Source: VRUE01 sp963702575
GTDB taxonomy: Bacteria > Actinomycetota > Thermoleophilia > Solirubrobacterales > 70-9
Assembly (NCBI GenBank): GCA_963702575.1
Contig: CAVPCU010000002.1
Coordinates: forward strand, 186,001 to 250,000
DNA length: 64,000 bases
Direction: 5' to 3'
The stretch's first letter is position 1; every line of letters begins with the position of its first letter. The notes beneath the pieces were generated by a model that was not told the DNA's origin, ran no database searches, and was given only the letters and a program-made list of their open reading frames with translations. The translations under genes and the position numbers were made by a program. Positions 1 to 8,949 of the stretch are shown one piece after another.

Positions 1-3000
1 ACCAGCTCTCTCAGCATGGCTGGCGGCTGCCGGTTCGGTGGCACCGGGAAAACCGTCCTCAAATCCGGAGCGACCGGGGAACAGAGCAGCGGCACGCTGT
101 CGATCAACGAACGCACCTTCCTCAACGAAGGCACCTTCACTATGGCCTCCGGCGCCAGCCTCGAAGGCGAGAAAAGCGGCGTGATCGAAAACGCCGGCAC
201 CTACAACGTCAACACCGAATCGACCTTTAGGGCTGTGAGCACCGCGTCGCCCGAACCGAGGCTTGTCAATTTGGGCACCCTGCGCAAGACGTCGGGCACC
301 GGGAACCTCAACATCTGGATGAACATCGAAAACAGCGGGACGGTCGAAACCAAAACGGGCGGCCTGAGCTTCACCAAGAAAGGCTCATCGAGCGGGAGCG
401 CCTCGTGGGTCTCGGGAGGCAGCCTGCCGATTGTCTTGAGTGCCGGCGCCTTTCCGATGTCCTCTGGAACGTCCTGGTCGGGCAACTTTTCAGTCAACGG
501 GCTCGCAACGGTGACGCAAGCTGGGTCCCTCATGGACCCCTCTGGATCACTCACGGTCAAAGAAGGCTCGACCTTGACGAGCGGCACGCTCGAATCGTCG
601 AGTCTGGTGCTGAAAGGAGGCACGGTCAGCCTTAGTGGCCCCGGAGCGTCCAAAGTCGGCGCTGTCGAAATGGAATCCTTCTCTTTTGGAGCGAACGTCA
701 GCGGTTCCGGCGATCTGGAAATCAGCAAATCACTCAATGTGACCAGCGGCAACATGAACGGAACCGGTACGACCGTTCTCAAGTCAGGAGCAAGTGGAGA
801 ACTGACTCCCGCAGGGGGCACGTTCGTCTTGAACGAAAGGCGGTTCGTGAACCAGGGAACCCTGACGCTTCCTGCGGGACTCGTGCAGGCATCGAAAGGC
901 GCCCTACTCGAAAACAGGGGAACCTTCCGGGCCAACTCGGAGACGGGCTCATCCCAATTCAAAGTCGGCTCAACTCCAGCGCCGCTAATCGCCAATACGG
1001 GGACTTTCGAAAAGACTTCTGGCACAGGAACGACGACCGTAGATATCAACTTCGAAAACCAAGGGCAAATTCAGGAAAAAACGGGCCACCTCAAAATCAC
1101 GCATCCTGTGTCTGCGGGCACCAGGGAACAGTTCAGCAAGGAATGCAAGTCCGGCGATCCGGTCAATTGCGCCACTGGTGACTTCACGGAGAGTCAGAGC
1201 GACTTCTCAATCGGAGGTAGTGGCGTCGGCCTGAACTTGACGCGCTTCTATAGTTCCCAGGCCGCCGCCACTTCAGCCACCCCCGGGCCTTTTGGTTACG
1301 GCTGGAGCAACTCTTTCAGTGATCACCTGGTCTCGGAAGAAAGTGGCAAAAAGGTGACGCTGTTCACTGGCTCGGGAAGCTCGGTTCCTTTCACCGGCGG
1401 ACCGGGCACTTTCACGGCGCCATCCTGGAGTCAAGACCTGCTCAGCGGCAACACCGAAACTGGCTACACGCTGACCTTGCCTGAACGGGTCAAATATGCG
1501 TTCAGCGGCACCGGGCGGCTCGAAAGCGTCAGTGATCGGAACGGCAACAAAACGACTCTCTCCTACAACGGATCGGGCCAGCTAACGGCGATCACCGACC
1601 CCGCAGGACGCCAGATCACCTTCTCCTACAACAGTGAAGGGCTGGTCGAAAGCGCCAAAGACCCGATGGGTCATCTCATCAAATATGCCTACGAAGGGAA
1701 AAACCTAAAAACTGTGACCCTTCCAGGAGAAGAAGCGCCGCGCTGGCAGTTCAAATGCGACACCTCTCATCGGGTCACGTCGATCACGGACGGCCGTGGT
1801 GGTAAAACGACCAACGAATACGACACCTCGAATCGCGTTATCTCCCAAACCGATCCGGCAGGTCACACGCTAACTTTCCAGTACGAAGCCTTCCACACGA
1901 AGCTCACCAACAAAGCAACCGGCTCAATTACCGACGAGTGGTTCACCTCCAACCACGAGCCCTTCTCGATCACCCGCGGCTATGGCACCGCTGATGCGAC
2001 GATCGAAACCTTCTCCTACGATGCTGGCGGCCGTCTCCTCAGCCGTACCGACGGCAACGGTCATACGACGACCTACGGCTACAACGCCCAAGGCGATCGC
2101 ACGAGCGAAAAAGACGCCGACGGCAACGAAGCGAAATGGGCCTACAACACCGCCCATGAAGTCATCTCAACCACAACGCCCGAAGGCGAGACGACCACGA
2201 TTGAAAGGGATGTTGATGGCAACCCGGAACTGATCTCCCGGCCAGCTCCTGAAGAAGCGACCCAAACCTCAACGCTCAGCTATGACGAACATGGTCAGCT
2301 CGAAAGCATCACCGATTCCCTAGAACGGACGTGGACCTTTGCGTACAACGCCAACGGAGATCGCATCTCGGAGACCGACCCTGAAGGCGATAGGCAGAGC
2401 GTCGAATACGACGGGGATTCTCGCCCGATTGCGGTCGTCAGCCCGCGCGGGAATGCAGAAGGAGCAGAAGCATCTGAATACACGACGACGATAGAACGAG
2501 ATGCGCTAGGTCGGCCACTTAAGGTCACTGACCCTCTTGGTAACCCCACGGAAGTCACCTACGATCCGAACGGCAATCTCGAAACGGTGACGAATGCGAA
2601 CGGCCACACGACCAAATACACCTACAACGCAGACAATCAACGCACGAAAGTCGAAAAGCCAAATGGTGCGACCCTTGAAACTACTTTCGACGGCGCCGGA
2701 AACGTAACGAGTCAAACCGACGCTCTTAAACACACGACCATCTATAGCCGAAATGTTCTCGGCCAGCTGGCAGAAATCGTTGACCCCCTGGGCAACAAAA
2801 CGTTTGACGAATACGACGCCGCTGGCAATCTCGTGATGGTGCGTGATCCGAAAGAACGGAAAACGACTTATTCCTATGATCCGGCGAGCCGGCTTATTGA
2901 AGCCAGCTATTCCGACGGCATCACTCCTTCCATCCAATTCGAATATAATGGTGACGGTAACGTCACGAGCATGGTAGACGGCACCGGAGAAACGATGTTT

Positions 3001-4623
3001 GGCTATGACCAGCTCGGCCGGTTAACTGAAACGCAGAACGGCCACGGCGATGTGGTCGCCTACGGTTACGATTTGGCAGACGAGCTCACCGGCCTCCTCT
3101 ACCCCAACGGGAAAGCAGTGTCCCGCAAATTCGACAATGCGAGCCGACTGGAAAGCATCACCGATTGGCTCGGAGGGACGACGACCTTCAGCTACGACGC
3201 TGACTCGAACGTGAATGGGATCAGCTTCCCGGCTGAAACCGGGAACGTAGACGAATACGCGTACGACCGGAATGACCTTATGAGCGAAGCAAAATTCACC
3301 AAGGAAGCTGAACCTCTTGCGTCATTGACCTACGGTCGAGGTAAATCCGGTGAAGTGGAAGCGGTCGTAAGCTCCGGATTGCCTGGCCCGGGAGAATTGG
3401 CGTACGGGTATGACGAAAACGGGCGCTTGACCGAAGCTGGCGAAGCTAGCTTCGAATATGACCCGGCCAATAATCTGACGAAAGCGCCAGGCACCACGAA
3501 CGCCTACGACGCTGCGAGCGAGCTCGAATCGGGTACGAGTGTCAACTACAGCTACGACAAACTCGGCGAGCGCGTGGAAGCTGTCCCCATCGGGGCTCCC
3601 GCTACTAACTACGGATACGACCAAGCAGGAAACCTGACCTCGATCGAACGGCCCGAAGAAGGAGAAGTTCCGGCGATCAACGAGAGTCTTGCCTACAACG
3701 GCTCCGGTTTACTTGCATCTCGAACTGTCGGCCTTGCTACGCGCTATCTGACCTGGGGAATGAGCAGCAACCTTCCATTGCTTCTCAACGACGAAGAAAA
3801 TAGCTACGTCTACGGTCCGCACGGGCTTCCGATTGAGCAGATCTCTGCCGAAGAAGTGCCTTCCTATCTGCATCATGATCAACTTGGCAGCACGCGGATG
3901 ATCACCGATGCTGGCGGCGAAGTCGCCGGAACGTTCAGCTTCGGACCCTATGGAGCGCTCGAAGGCAGCACGGGTTCGGCGACGACTCCGCTCGGCTTCG
4001 CTGGTCAGTACACGGATCAGCAGACTGGCCTTCAGTATCTCCGAGCTAGGTTCTACGATCCGGCGACCGCGCAGTTCTTGACCCGCGATCCGATCACGCC
4101 GCTGACCCGCGCGCCATACGGGTACACCCAGGAGAATCCGATCAACCGTGTCGATCCGAGCGGCCTCTGCGGCGTTGATTCGGTGTCGTCCATCGTGGAA
4201 AGCATCAACCCTGTGTCTGAAGAAAACTGTGCCTATCAGGGTGCCGAGGAAATCAAAAACGCCACGAACGGGGCCGTCGATATTCCAGGCACCCTTACTC
4301 AACCTGAGGTCGTCGATGCTGGCGCCGTTGGGGTTTGCCTGCTTCCTGTATCTGACCTCGCGTGTGGTGCTGCGATTGGCTTCGCCTTTAGCGATGCCTC
4401 CGCTGCTCTCCTCAAAGAAGGGATGGAAAACGAATTCTGCGATCTCTCTCACCTATTGGCGCAGGAGGCAATTAATGCCATCCTGGCCGCCTTTGGCGGC
4501 CTCGGTTTGAAAACGGCTGGGATGTCGGCTGGGGCTCCACCGTTGGCCCAAACCATCATCCGCGGCGGTTCAGCACTAATACAGGGTGCATTGGATGCCG
4601 TGAGAGGATCAAGTGGGGGATAG
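1..4623 (+). CDS. RHS/YD-repeat polymorphic toxin-like protein (5' partial)
   Basis: Large secreted or cell-surface protein; the frame is open to the left edge, so the true start is probably outside. Residues counted from the ATG at 16. The first ~370 residues hold two copies of a Gly/Ser/Thr-rich unit (GTGKTVLKSGATGE near 11, GTGTTVLKSGASGE near 249), each ending in an N(I/F)EN(S/Q)G segment, as in adhesin-like beta structures. A DUF6531-like segment (GDPVNCATGDF near 385) leads into many YD repeats with GNxTxxxYD themes. An RHS core follows (GLQYLRARFYDP, then NPINRVDPSGL near 1375). The last ~155 residues are a hydrophobic, Gly/Ala-rich variable tail that I cannot assign; in this family the tail is usually the toxin. 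GAA/AAA-rich codon use and visibly lower GC than the neighbours suggest transfer. The next gene overlaps the 3' end by 11 bases, as an immunity gene would. Confidence 0.9.
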   Translation, partial: TSSLSMAGGCRFGGTGKTVLKSGATGEQSSGTLSINERTFLNEGTFTMASGASLEGEKSGVIENAGTYNVNTESTFRAVSTASPEPRLVNLGTLRKTSGTGNLNIWMNIENSGTVETKTGGLSFTKKGSSSGSASWVSGGSLPIVLSAGAFPMSSGTSWSGNFSVNGLATVTQAGSLMDPSGSLTVKEGSTLTSGTLESSSLVLKGGTVSLSGPGASKVGAVEMESFSFGANVSGSGDLEISKSLNVTSGNMNGTGTTVLKSGASGELTPAGGTFVLNERRFVNQGTLTLPAGLVQASKGALLENRGTFRANSETGSSQFKVGSTPAPLIANTGTFEKTSGTGTTTVDINFENQGQIQEKTGHLKITHPVSAGTREQFSKECKSGDPVNCATGDFTESQSDFSIGGSGVGLNLTRFYSSQAAATSATPGPFGYGWSNSFSDHLVSEESGKKVTLFTGSGSSVPFTGGPGTFTAPSWSQDLLSGNTETGYTLTLPERVKYAFSGTGRLESVSDRNGNKTTLSYNGSGQLTAITDPAGRQITFSYNSEGLVESAKDPMGHLIKYAYEGKNLKTVTLPGEEAPRWQFKCDTSHRVTSITDGRGGKTTNEYDTSNRVISQTDPAGHTLTFQYEAFHTKLTNKATGSITDEWFTSNHEPFSITRGYGTADATIETFSYDAGGRLLSRTDGNGHTTTYGYNAQGDRTSEKDADGNEAKWAYNTAHEVISTTTPEGETTTIERDVDGNPELISRPAPEEATQTSTLSYDEHGQLESITDSLERTWTFAYNANGDRISETDPEGDRQSVEYDGDSRPIAVVSPRGNAEGAEASEYTTTIERDALGRPLKVTDPLGNPTEVTYDPNGNLETVTNANGHTTKYTYNADNQRTKVEKPNGATLETTFDGAGNVTSQTDALKHTTIYSRNVLGQLAEIVDPLGNKTFDEYDAAGNLVMVRDPKERKTTYSYDPASRLIEASYSDGITPSIQFEYNGDGNVTSMVDGTGETMFGYDQLGRLTETQNGHGDVVAYGYDLADELTGLLYPNGKAVSRKFDNASRLESITDWLGGTTTFSYDADSNVNGISFPAETGNVDEYAYDRNDLMSEAKFTKEAEPLASLTYGRGKSGEVEAVVSSGLPGPGELAYGYDENGRLTEAGEASFEYDPANNLTKAPGTTNAYDAASELESGTSVNYSYDKLGERVEAVPIGAPATNYGYDQAGNLTSIERPEEGEVPAINESLAYNGSGLLASRTVGLATRYLTWGMSSNLPLLLNDEENSYVYGPHGLPIEQISAEEVPSYLHHDQLGSTRMITDAGGEVAGTFSFGPYGALEGSTGSATTPLGFAGQYTDQQTGLQYLRARFYDPATAQFLTRDPITPLTRAPYGYTQENPINRVDPSGLCGVDSVSSIVESINPVSEENCAYQGAEEIKNATNGAVDIPGTLTQPEVVDAGAVGVCLLPVSDLACGAAIGFAFSDASAALLKEGMENEFCDLSHLLAQEAINAILAAFGGLGLKTAGMSAGAPPLAQTIIRGGSALIQGALDAVRGSSGG

Positions 4624-5164
4624 AAGCAGGCAGCGGGATGGCATTTCCCTAGAGTGGGGCCACTATCAGGGAGCCCATTCGCGACGGGTCGACCGCTACA
4701 TCATCGGGATTGTGTTTGCGGTCATACTGTTCAAGCCCGTAACCACGGGAGCGATTTTTAATTCAGCGTGGCCTATGACCACGCTGATCCTCGCAGTAGC
4801 CTTGGCATTCTGTGAGTGGTGGTTTGTTCGCAGGCGCGGGATTGACGTAAGCGCCGATGGGCTGACTCTCCATTACTTCTACGGACGGACTCACCTCCCC
4901 TGGCATCGTATTGAGAGCTTCCGGTGGGGCACCAGATTGTTTGAGAGGGGCGAATATCTCACGGCCGTGCTCAAAGACGGTGGCAAGATGTGGCTCCCCA
5001 CGATCGGTCGGGCATCATCCAAAAGCACGCCTGGTGATTTCTTTGGCTCATCCAATATCCGCTCGGAGAACGGAGACGAACTTGACGCCGTGGCCGCGCT
5101 TGAAGATGTATTAGCGTCGGCTCGCGAAGAGGAAGTCGACGCGCCAACCGCAGTCTCCGGCTAG
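4613..5164 (+). CDS. membrane protein with PH-like domain, candidate immunity protein
   Basis: 183 residues from a GTG at 4613, overlapping the RHS stop by 11 bases, which implies coupling. Two hydrophobic segments (IIGIVFAVILFKPV and TTLILAVALAFCEWWFV, about residues 29-70) form a hairpin. A soluble part then contains GIDVSADGLTLHYFYGRTHLPWHRIESFRWG, which resembles the bacterial PH domains found in many small membrane proteins. Its position right after a polymorphic-toxin-like gene suggests that it protects the producer from the RHS tail, possibly at the membrane. This role rests on context only; a generic PH-domain membrane protein is the alternative. Confidence 0.6.
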   Translation: MGDRSRQRDGISLEWGHYQGAHSRRVDRYIIGIVFAVILFKPVTTGAIFNSAWPMTTLILAVALAFCEWWFVRRRGIDVSADGLTLHYFYGRTHLPWHRIESFRWGTRLFERGEYLTAVLKDGGKMWLPTIGRASSKSTPGDFFGSSNIRSENGDELDAVAALEDVLASAREEEVDAPTAVSG

Positions 5165-5188
5165 CTCAGCCGACCTCCGCCAAAAGGC

Positions 5189-5215
5189 CGAAGCAATTGG
5201 GTCTTTGCTTGGACA
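5189..5215 (+). promoter_or_regulatory. ICE promoter-like motif, copy 1 (CGAAGCAA-N13-TGGACA)
   Basis: One mismatch to the CGATGCAA block, exact TGGACA block, and exactly 13 bases between them, as in the four other copies. It points to the 93-residue gene at 5431. A 7-bp stem with a GTGA tetraloop (5217-5234) follows immediately. The role as a promoter is inferred from the repeated layout. Confidence 0.6.
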
Positions 5216-5216
5216 A

Positions 5217-5399
5217 CAGGGGTGTGAACCCCTGCTCGAAAACCGAGGCGCTGAGAGCCGTTCTGAGCCTCTGCGGCGAGTCCGCGCGTGTGATTGCTCA
5301 GGCGCGCACGTGCTCAGACCGCCTCTGCGGGAGCCGTCCCGCGTGCCCTCGAGTGTTGCACGCCTGCGGCGTGCGGGCTGCGGGTGTCGGCTCCCGCAG
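5217..5399 (+). other. structured leader with nested inverted repeats
   Basis: The gap between 5164 and 5431 is full of self-complementary sequence. CAGGGGT/ACCCCTG closes a GTGA tetraloop (5217-5234). CTGCGGGAGCCG (5325-5336) pairs perfectly with CGGCTCCCGCAG (5388-5399). Inside that pair, GCACGCC/GGCGTGC (5358-5374) forms a triloop hairpin. The region lies between the promoter-like motif at 5189 and the gene at 5431, so it may be a structured 5' leader. No known riboswitch was recognised. Confidence 0.45.
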
Positions 5400-5430
5400 C
5401 GGGCGGGGCCAAGAGCCAAAGGAGGCCGCC

Positions 5431-5712
5431 ATGAGTCAAACCCTGGACACCCTTATCGGAGAGCGCGTCGGCGCTCAGCACACCCTCAGCTACGAGGCAC
5501 TTGTCGGTCGCGACGTGCAGGAGGCCGAGCGTGTGATCGACCGCTTTGTCTCAGAGCTGAAGCGAATGACCAGCGCGGAGCGAATCAGAGCTTCCCGCTA
5601 CAGCTTCAATCGCTGGGAGCGTTGGGTGTGGTCGGCCCGCTACCCCGAGGAGGTGCCGCTGGTGAACGGCGAGCCGGAGTGGATCGGCTTGAACCTCGCG
5701 GACAATGACTAG
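5431..5712 (+). CDS. hypothetical protein, 93 aa
   Basis: The ATG at 5431 is chosen because GGAGG lies six to ten bases upstream (5421-5425); the open frame extends further 5' but only through the structured leader. The product MSQTLDTLIGERVGAQH... is acidic to neutral, probably helical, with a Trp/Arg-rich segment (YSFNRWERWVWSARYP). No family recognised. The TAG stop shares a CTAG palindrome with the stop of the convergent gene 5709-5936. The upstream motif copy suggests that it belongs to the conjugative element's regulon. Confidence 0.65.
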   Translation: MSQTLDTLIGERVGAQHTLSYEALVGRDVQEAERVIDRFVSELKRMTSAERIRASRYSFNRWERWVWSARYPEEVPLVNGEPEWIGLNLADND

Positions 5713-5936
5713 ACGCCGCGAACTCTCGTCGTGGCGCCGCTGCGACCAATGACCAGGCCGAGGCGCGCGATCCGCTCGCGGTCCTCGGCCAGCTCGGCGG
5801 CGCCGCGCAGGGGAACCGTTCCCTCTCCCCAGGTCGACGTCGCCCCAGCGCCGGATACCGCGCCCCTCTGATCCGGGGGCGTTGCCGCCGGCAGCTGCGT
5901 CGATGGCTCGTCTCGACGTATCGGGCGCTCGTTCAT
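5709..5936 (-). CDS. hypothetical protein, last gene of transfer operon
   Basis: 75 residues, MNERPIRRDEPSTQL..., from an ATG that overlaps the VirD4-like stop in ATGA. The C-terminal half (ELAEDRERIARLGLVIGRS) looks helical; the N-terminal half is Pro/Thr-rich and probably disordered. No family recognised. It is the promoter-distal gene of the transfer operon and its stop is interlocked with that of the convergent gene ending at 5712. No frameshift is apparent in this short frame. Confidence 0.55.
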   Translation of the reverse strand: MNERPIRRDEPSTQLPAATPPDQRGAVSGAGATSTWGEGTVPLRGAAELAEDRERIARLGLVIGRSGATTRVRGV

Positions 5937-7661
5937 CTCTCCACGCCCTCGCCGTCTTCGTCCACTGCCTGGCCTTTCAGCGCCCGCAACCCCTTGTCTT
6001 GGAACCAGGGCCGCAGGCGGATCTTCGCCGGCGAGAGGTGGCCATAGACCAGCAGCGCGGTGCCGGGGTCGCGCCCGCGCACCACGTTCGCCGGGGCCAG
6101 GTCGCGGTAGGTCTCGCCCTCCGTCGTCGAGCGCTGCCCGCGTTGCCGTGTTGCGGGTGCGGTGCTCGAACTCGCCGGCGCCGACGACACGCGAGACGTA
6201 GTCGAGGGTCTCGGGGTCGGAGATCGCCGGTGCCGAACAGCTTGGCGCGGTGGTTGTTGACGATCGTCGCCGCGCGTTCGCCGTAGCGCGAGCTTGACCT
6301 GGGCCATGTCCTGAAAGACCGAGAGCAGCTGCACCCCCTGGCCGGCGCCGGTCGAGGCGATCTCGTCCAGGTTGGGGATCGGGGCGATGTTCGCCGCCTC
6401 GTCGAGCAAGAGCAGCAGCGGCGGGTCGAGCGGCCCGCCTGTCGCCGCAGCGCGTCTCATAGACGACCGCGAGCAGCTCCTGCACCATCATCGAGAACAG
6501 GGTCCGCAGCCGCTCCTGCTCGTGGCGGGGCGCGCAGAGGTAGAGGGTGTTCGGCGCCGCCGTCGAGCAGCGCGCTCGGGCGTGTAGTCGGCGCCGGCGG
6601 TCTCCTCGATCACCCGCGGGTCGGCGAAGGCGGCGACGATCATCTCGGCCGTCGTGTAGACAGAGCTGCGCTGGCGCTCCTCGCGGTTCTGGCGTCGCCT
6701 GCCAGGCGCGCTTGGCGCACGTCCGGCTCGCTCGCCTCGTCAAGCAGCTCCTCGACCTCGGCCTCGTTCGCCTCCGGCCCTTCGTCGAGCCAGCGCACCA
6801 CCGCCTCCATCGTTCGCCCGCTCGATGGCCGCGGCAAAGAGCAGCGGCGCCAGCAGCTTCTCGGCCGCCGCGTACCAGAAGTCGGCGTCCTGCAGGCCGC
6901 CTGCGCCGGTGCGCGCCGCGCGCGCGAGCCAGTGCGCGACCCGCATCGCCCCGCGCCAGCTGCCGCGCCCTCAGAGCGGCGTCGCCCGCGAAGCGCTCCA
7001 TGCCGGTCACCTGAGCGGGGTCGAAGACCATCACCTCGCCGAGCTCTCTCGCGCCGGGCGAGGTGTCGCGTGAGCAGGTCGCTCTTGATCGAGGTCGCCA
7101 GGACCGGCCCCTGCCACTCGAGCAGCGCCGGGATCGCCAGCCCGGTCGTCTTGTGCGCTCTCGGTCGGCGCGAAGACGATCACCGACTGGCGCTCCTCGG
7201 CGGCGAGCAGCGAGCGCCGGCTCGCGGCCGAGCGTCAGCCGGCCGGGCTGCGCCGCTCGGCACCCGCAGCGGCGCGAGGTCGCGCCCGGCTCGCCCAGCG
7301 CGCGCTCGGCGCGCGTTGCTGCTCGCCGCCGAGCCGAGGCAGCTCGCATGGCTCAAGCAGCCCGCCGCACCCACGAAGCGAGCGCCGCAGGAGAGCGGCA
7401 ACGATCAGCCCGGTGCTCACGTAGAAGCCCGCCGCGCCCGGCAGCGCCGCCCGCGCGCCGCGCGGCCAGGCGAGCGCGCGGGTCGCCGAGGTGCGAGGGG
7501 AGGCGCAACGCCGTGCGCCAGCAGCTCGCTCGCGCCGATCGGCGCCCAGCCGCCGCCGAAGAGCAGCGCCGGCCAGCGCGCCGCTCAGCCAGATCAGCGC
7601 CAGCACGGCTGCGCCGACGCGCGCCGAGAGCGACGTAGAGCGTCCTCTCCTCGCCGCTCAC
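5933..7661 (-). pseudogene. VirD4/TraG-like type IV coupling protein (frameshifted)
   Basis: Coupling ATPases bring the relaxase-DNA complex to the transfer channel at the inner membrane. Read across frames, the product starts at a GTG (7661; VSGEERTLYVALGAR) with hydrophobic N-terminal stretches. A Walker A region reads PTES-A-KTTGLAIPALLEW once one extra base near 7153 is ignored. Next come GEVMVFDPAQVTGMERF and DADFWYAAAEKLLAPLLFAAAIE. The Walker B region is LLLLLDEAANIAPIPNLDEI (near 6380), then GQGVQLLSVFQDMAQ, all typical of actinobacterial VirD4 proteins. It ends PWFQDKGLRALKGQ...GVER. Many single-base shifts break the frame, yet the motifs are conserved between them. That fits consensus error or very recent decay better than old decay. 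Confidence 0.75.
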
Positions 7662-8949
7662 GCCGCGCTCCCGCGGGGTGCTCGACCATGCGCCAGTCGG
7701 TGTAGACCAGCTCGCGCTCGAGCTGCGAGAGTGCGGTGCTGGACGAGGAAGGAGCGCCGCCCGACCACCCAGAGCGCCTCGCCGGGGCGCAGCGTCGTCG
7801 TCAGCTCGGCCTCGGTGCGCGCTCAGGCCGAGCCGCGAGCGCAGCAGCTCGCGCTGGTCGGGCGACTGGCGGTAGATCACCTTGGTGTCGGCGTCGGCGA
7901 TCAGCCCCTCGGCGATCCGCGCCTCGCGCGAGCCCGCCTCGCCGGAGGCGCCGAGGTCGGTGAGGCGGTGGACGACGACGATGTTCTGCACGCCGAGCGC
8001 GCGGCAGAGCTTGAAGCTCTGCCTGCAGCCACTCGGCGACGCCGATGTGGCTGGTCACCCGCCAGCCCTCCTCGGTGACCGAGATCAGCTTCGGCGCCTC
8101 GGCCGCCCTCCCGCTCGGCCGCGCGCTTTCGCTCCAGGAGGATCGCCTGCTGCCAGGCCGCGGCGCAGGTCATCAGGATCCCCAGCGCCGCGGAGTCGCG
8201 CACCGCGCTCAGGTCGAGGACGACCAGCGGCGCGTCGAGGTCGAGGCCCTCGCTGGTCGGCCCGTCGAACATCCCGCGCAGGTCGCCCTCGCAGAGGCGC
8301 TGCAGGGCGAGCGCCGAGGCGCGGTTGGCCTCGGCGAAGTCCTCGCGCGCTCGCCGCCGAGACGCCCTGCACCATCGCCTCGCGGGGGTGCAGCAGCGCG
8401 TCGACGACCATCGGCAGCGTCGGCTCGCCGCCGCCCGCATTCCTCGTCGACGACCTCGAGCGCGACCCGCAGGCCGGCGTCCTCCTCGGGGCTCGAGCTC
8501 GCGGCGCAGCGCCGCCTGGGCGACCGAGCGCAGGAGGCTCAGCTGGCCCTCGCGCCCGCCGCGCGGGCTGAGCGGGTTGAGCCGCACCTCGCCGCCGGGG
8601 GCGAGGGTGATCGGCTGCACCCCGAGCGCTCTCGCCAGCGGCGCAGTACTCGCCCTTGGGGTCGAGCACCCAGGCCTGGCGGCCGAAGAGCGCCTGGCGG
8701 TAGATGTAGGTCTTGACCAGCGGTCGACTTGCGCGAGCCGAGGCCGCCGAGGATCAGCATGTTCGGCCCCGGCAGGACGCGCGCGGATAGAGCGCCCAAG
8801 GGTCATAGAGCCAGGCGCCGCCGTAGGCGTCGCGGCCGATGTAGGTGCCGGGGGCGCCGAGGCCGCCCTCGGCCGAGGAAGGGGTAGGCGGCCTGGAAGT
8901 GGGCGGTGGTGCCGCAGTGGCCGGGGCGCTCGGCGAGCCGCTGCCTCAC
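7656..8949 (-). pseudogene. VirB4-like conjugation ATPase (frameshifted)
   Basis: Starts at a GTG overlapping the previous stop in GTGA. The read-through product begins RQRLAERPGHCGTTTAHFQ, passes PGTYIGRDAYGG and VLPGPNMLILGGLGSRKST (near 8740), then QAWVLDPKGEY, ITLAPGGEVRLNPLSPRG, LDAPLVVLDLSAVRDS (Walker B-like) and AAAWQQAILLERKR. This is the VirB4/TraC-type ATP-binding protein that follows SCO6880-like genes in actinobacterial ICEs. The nucleotide loop GLGSRKST has Arg where Gly usually precedes the Lys; this is a substitution, not a frameshift effect. At least five frame changes occur. The exact stop near 7656 is uncertain. Confidence 0.7.
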
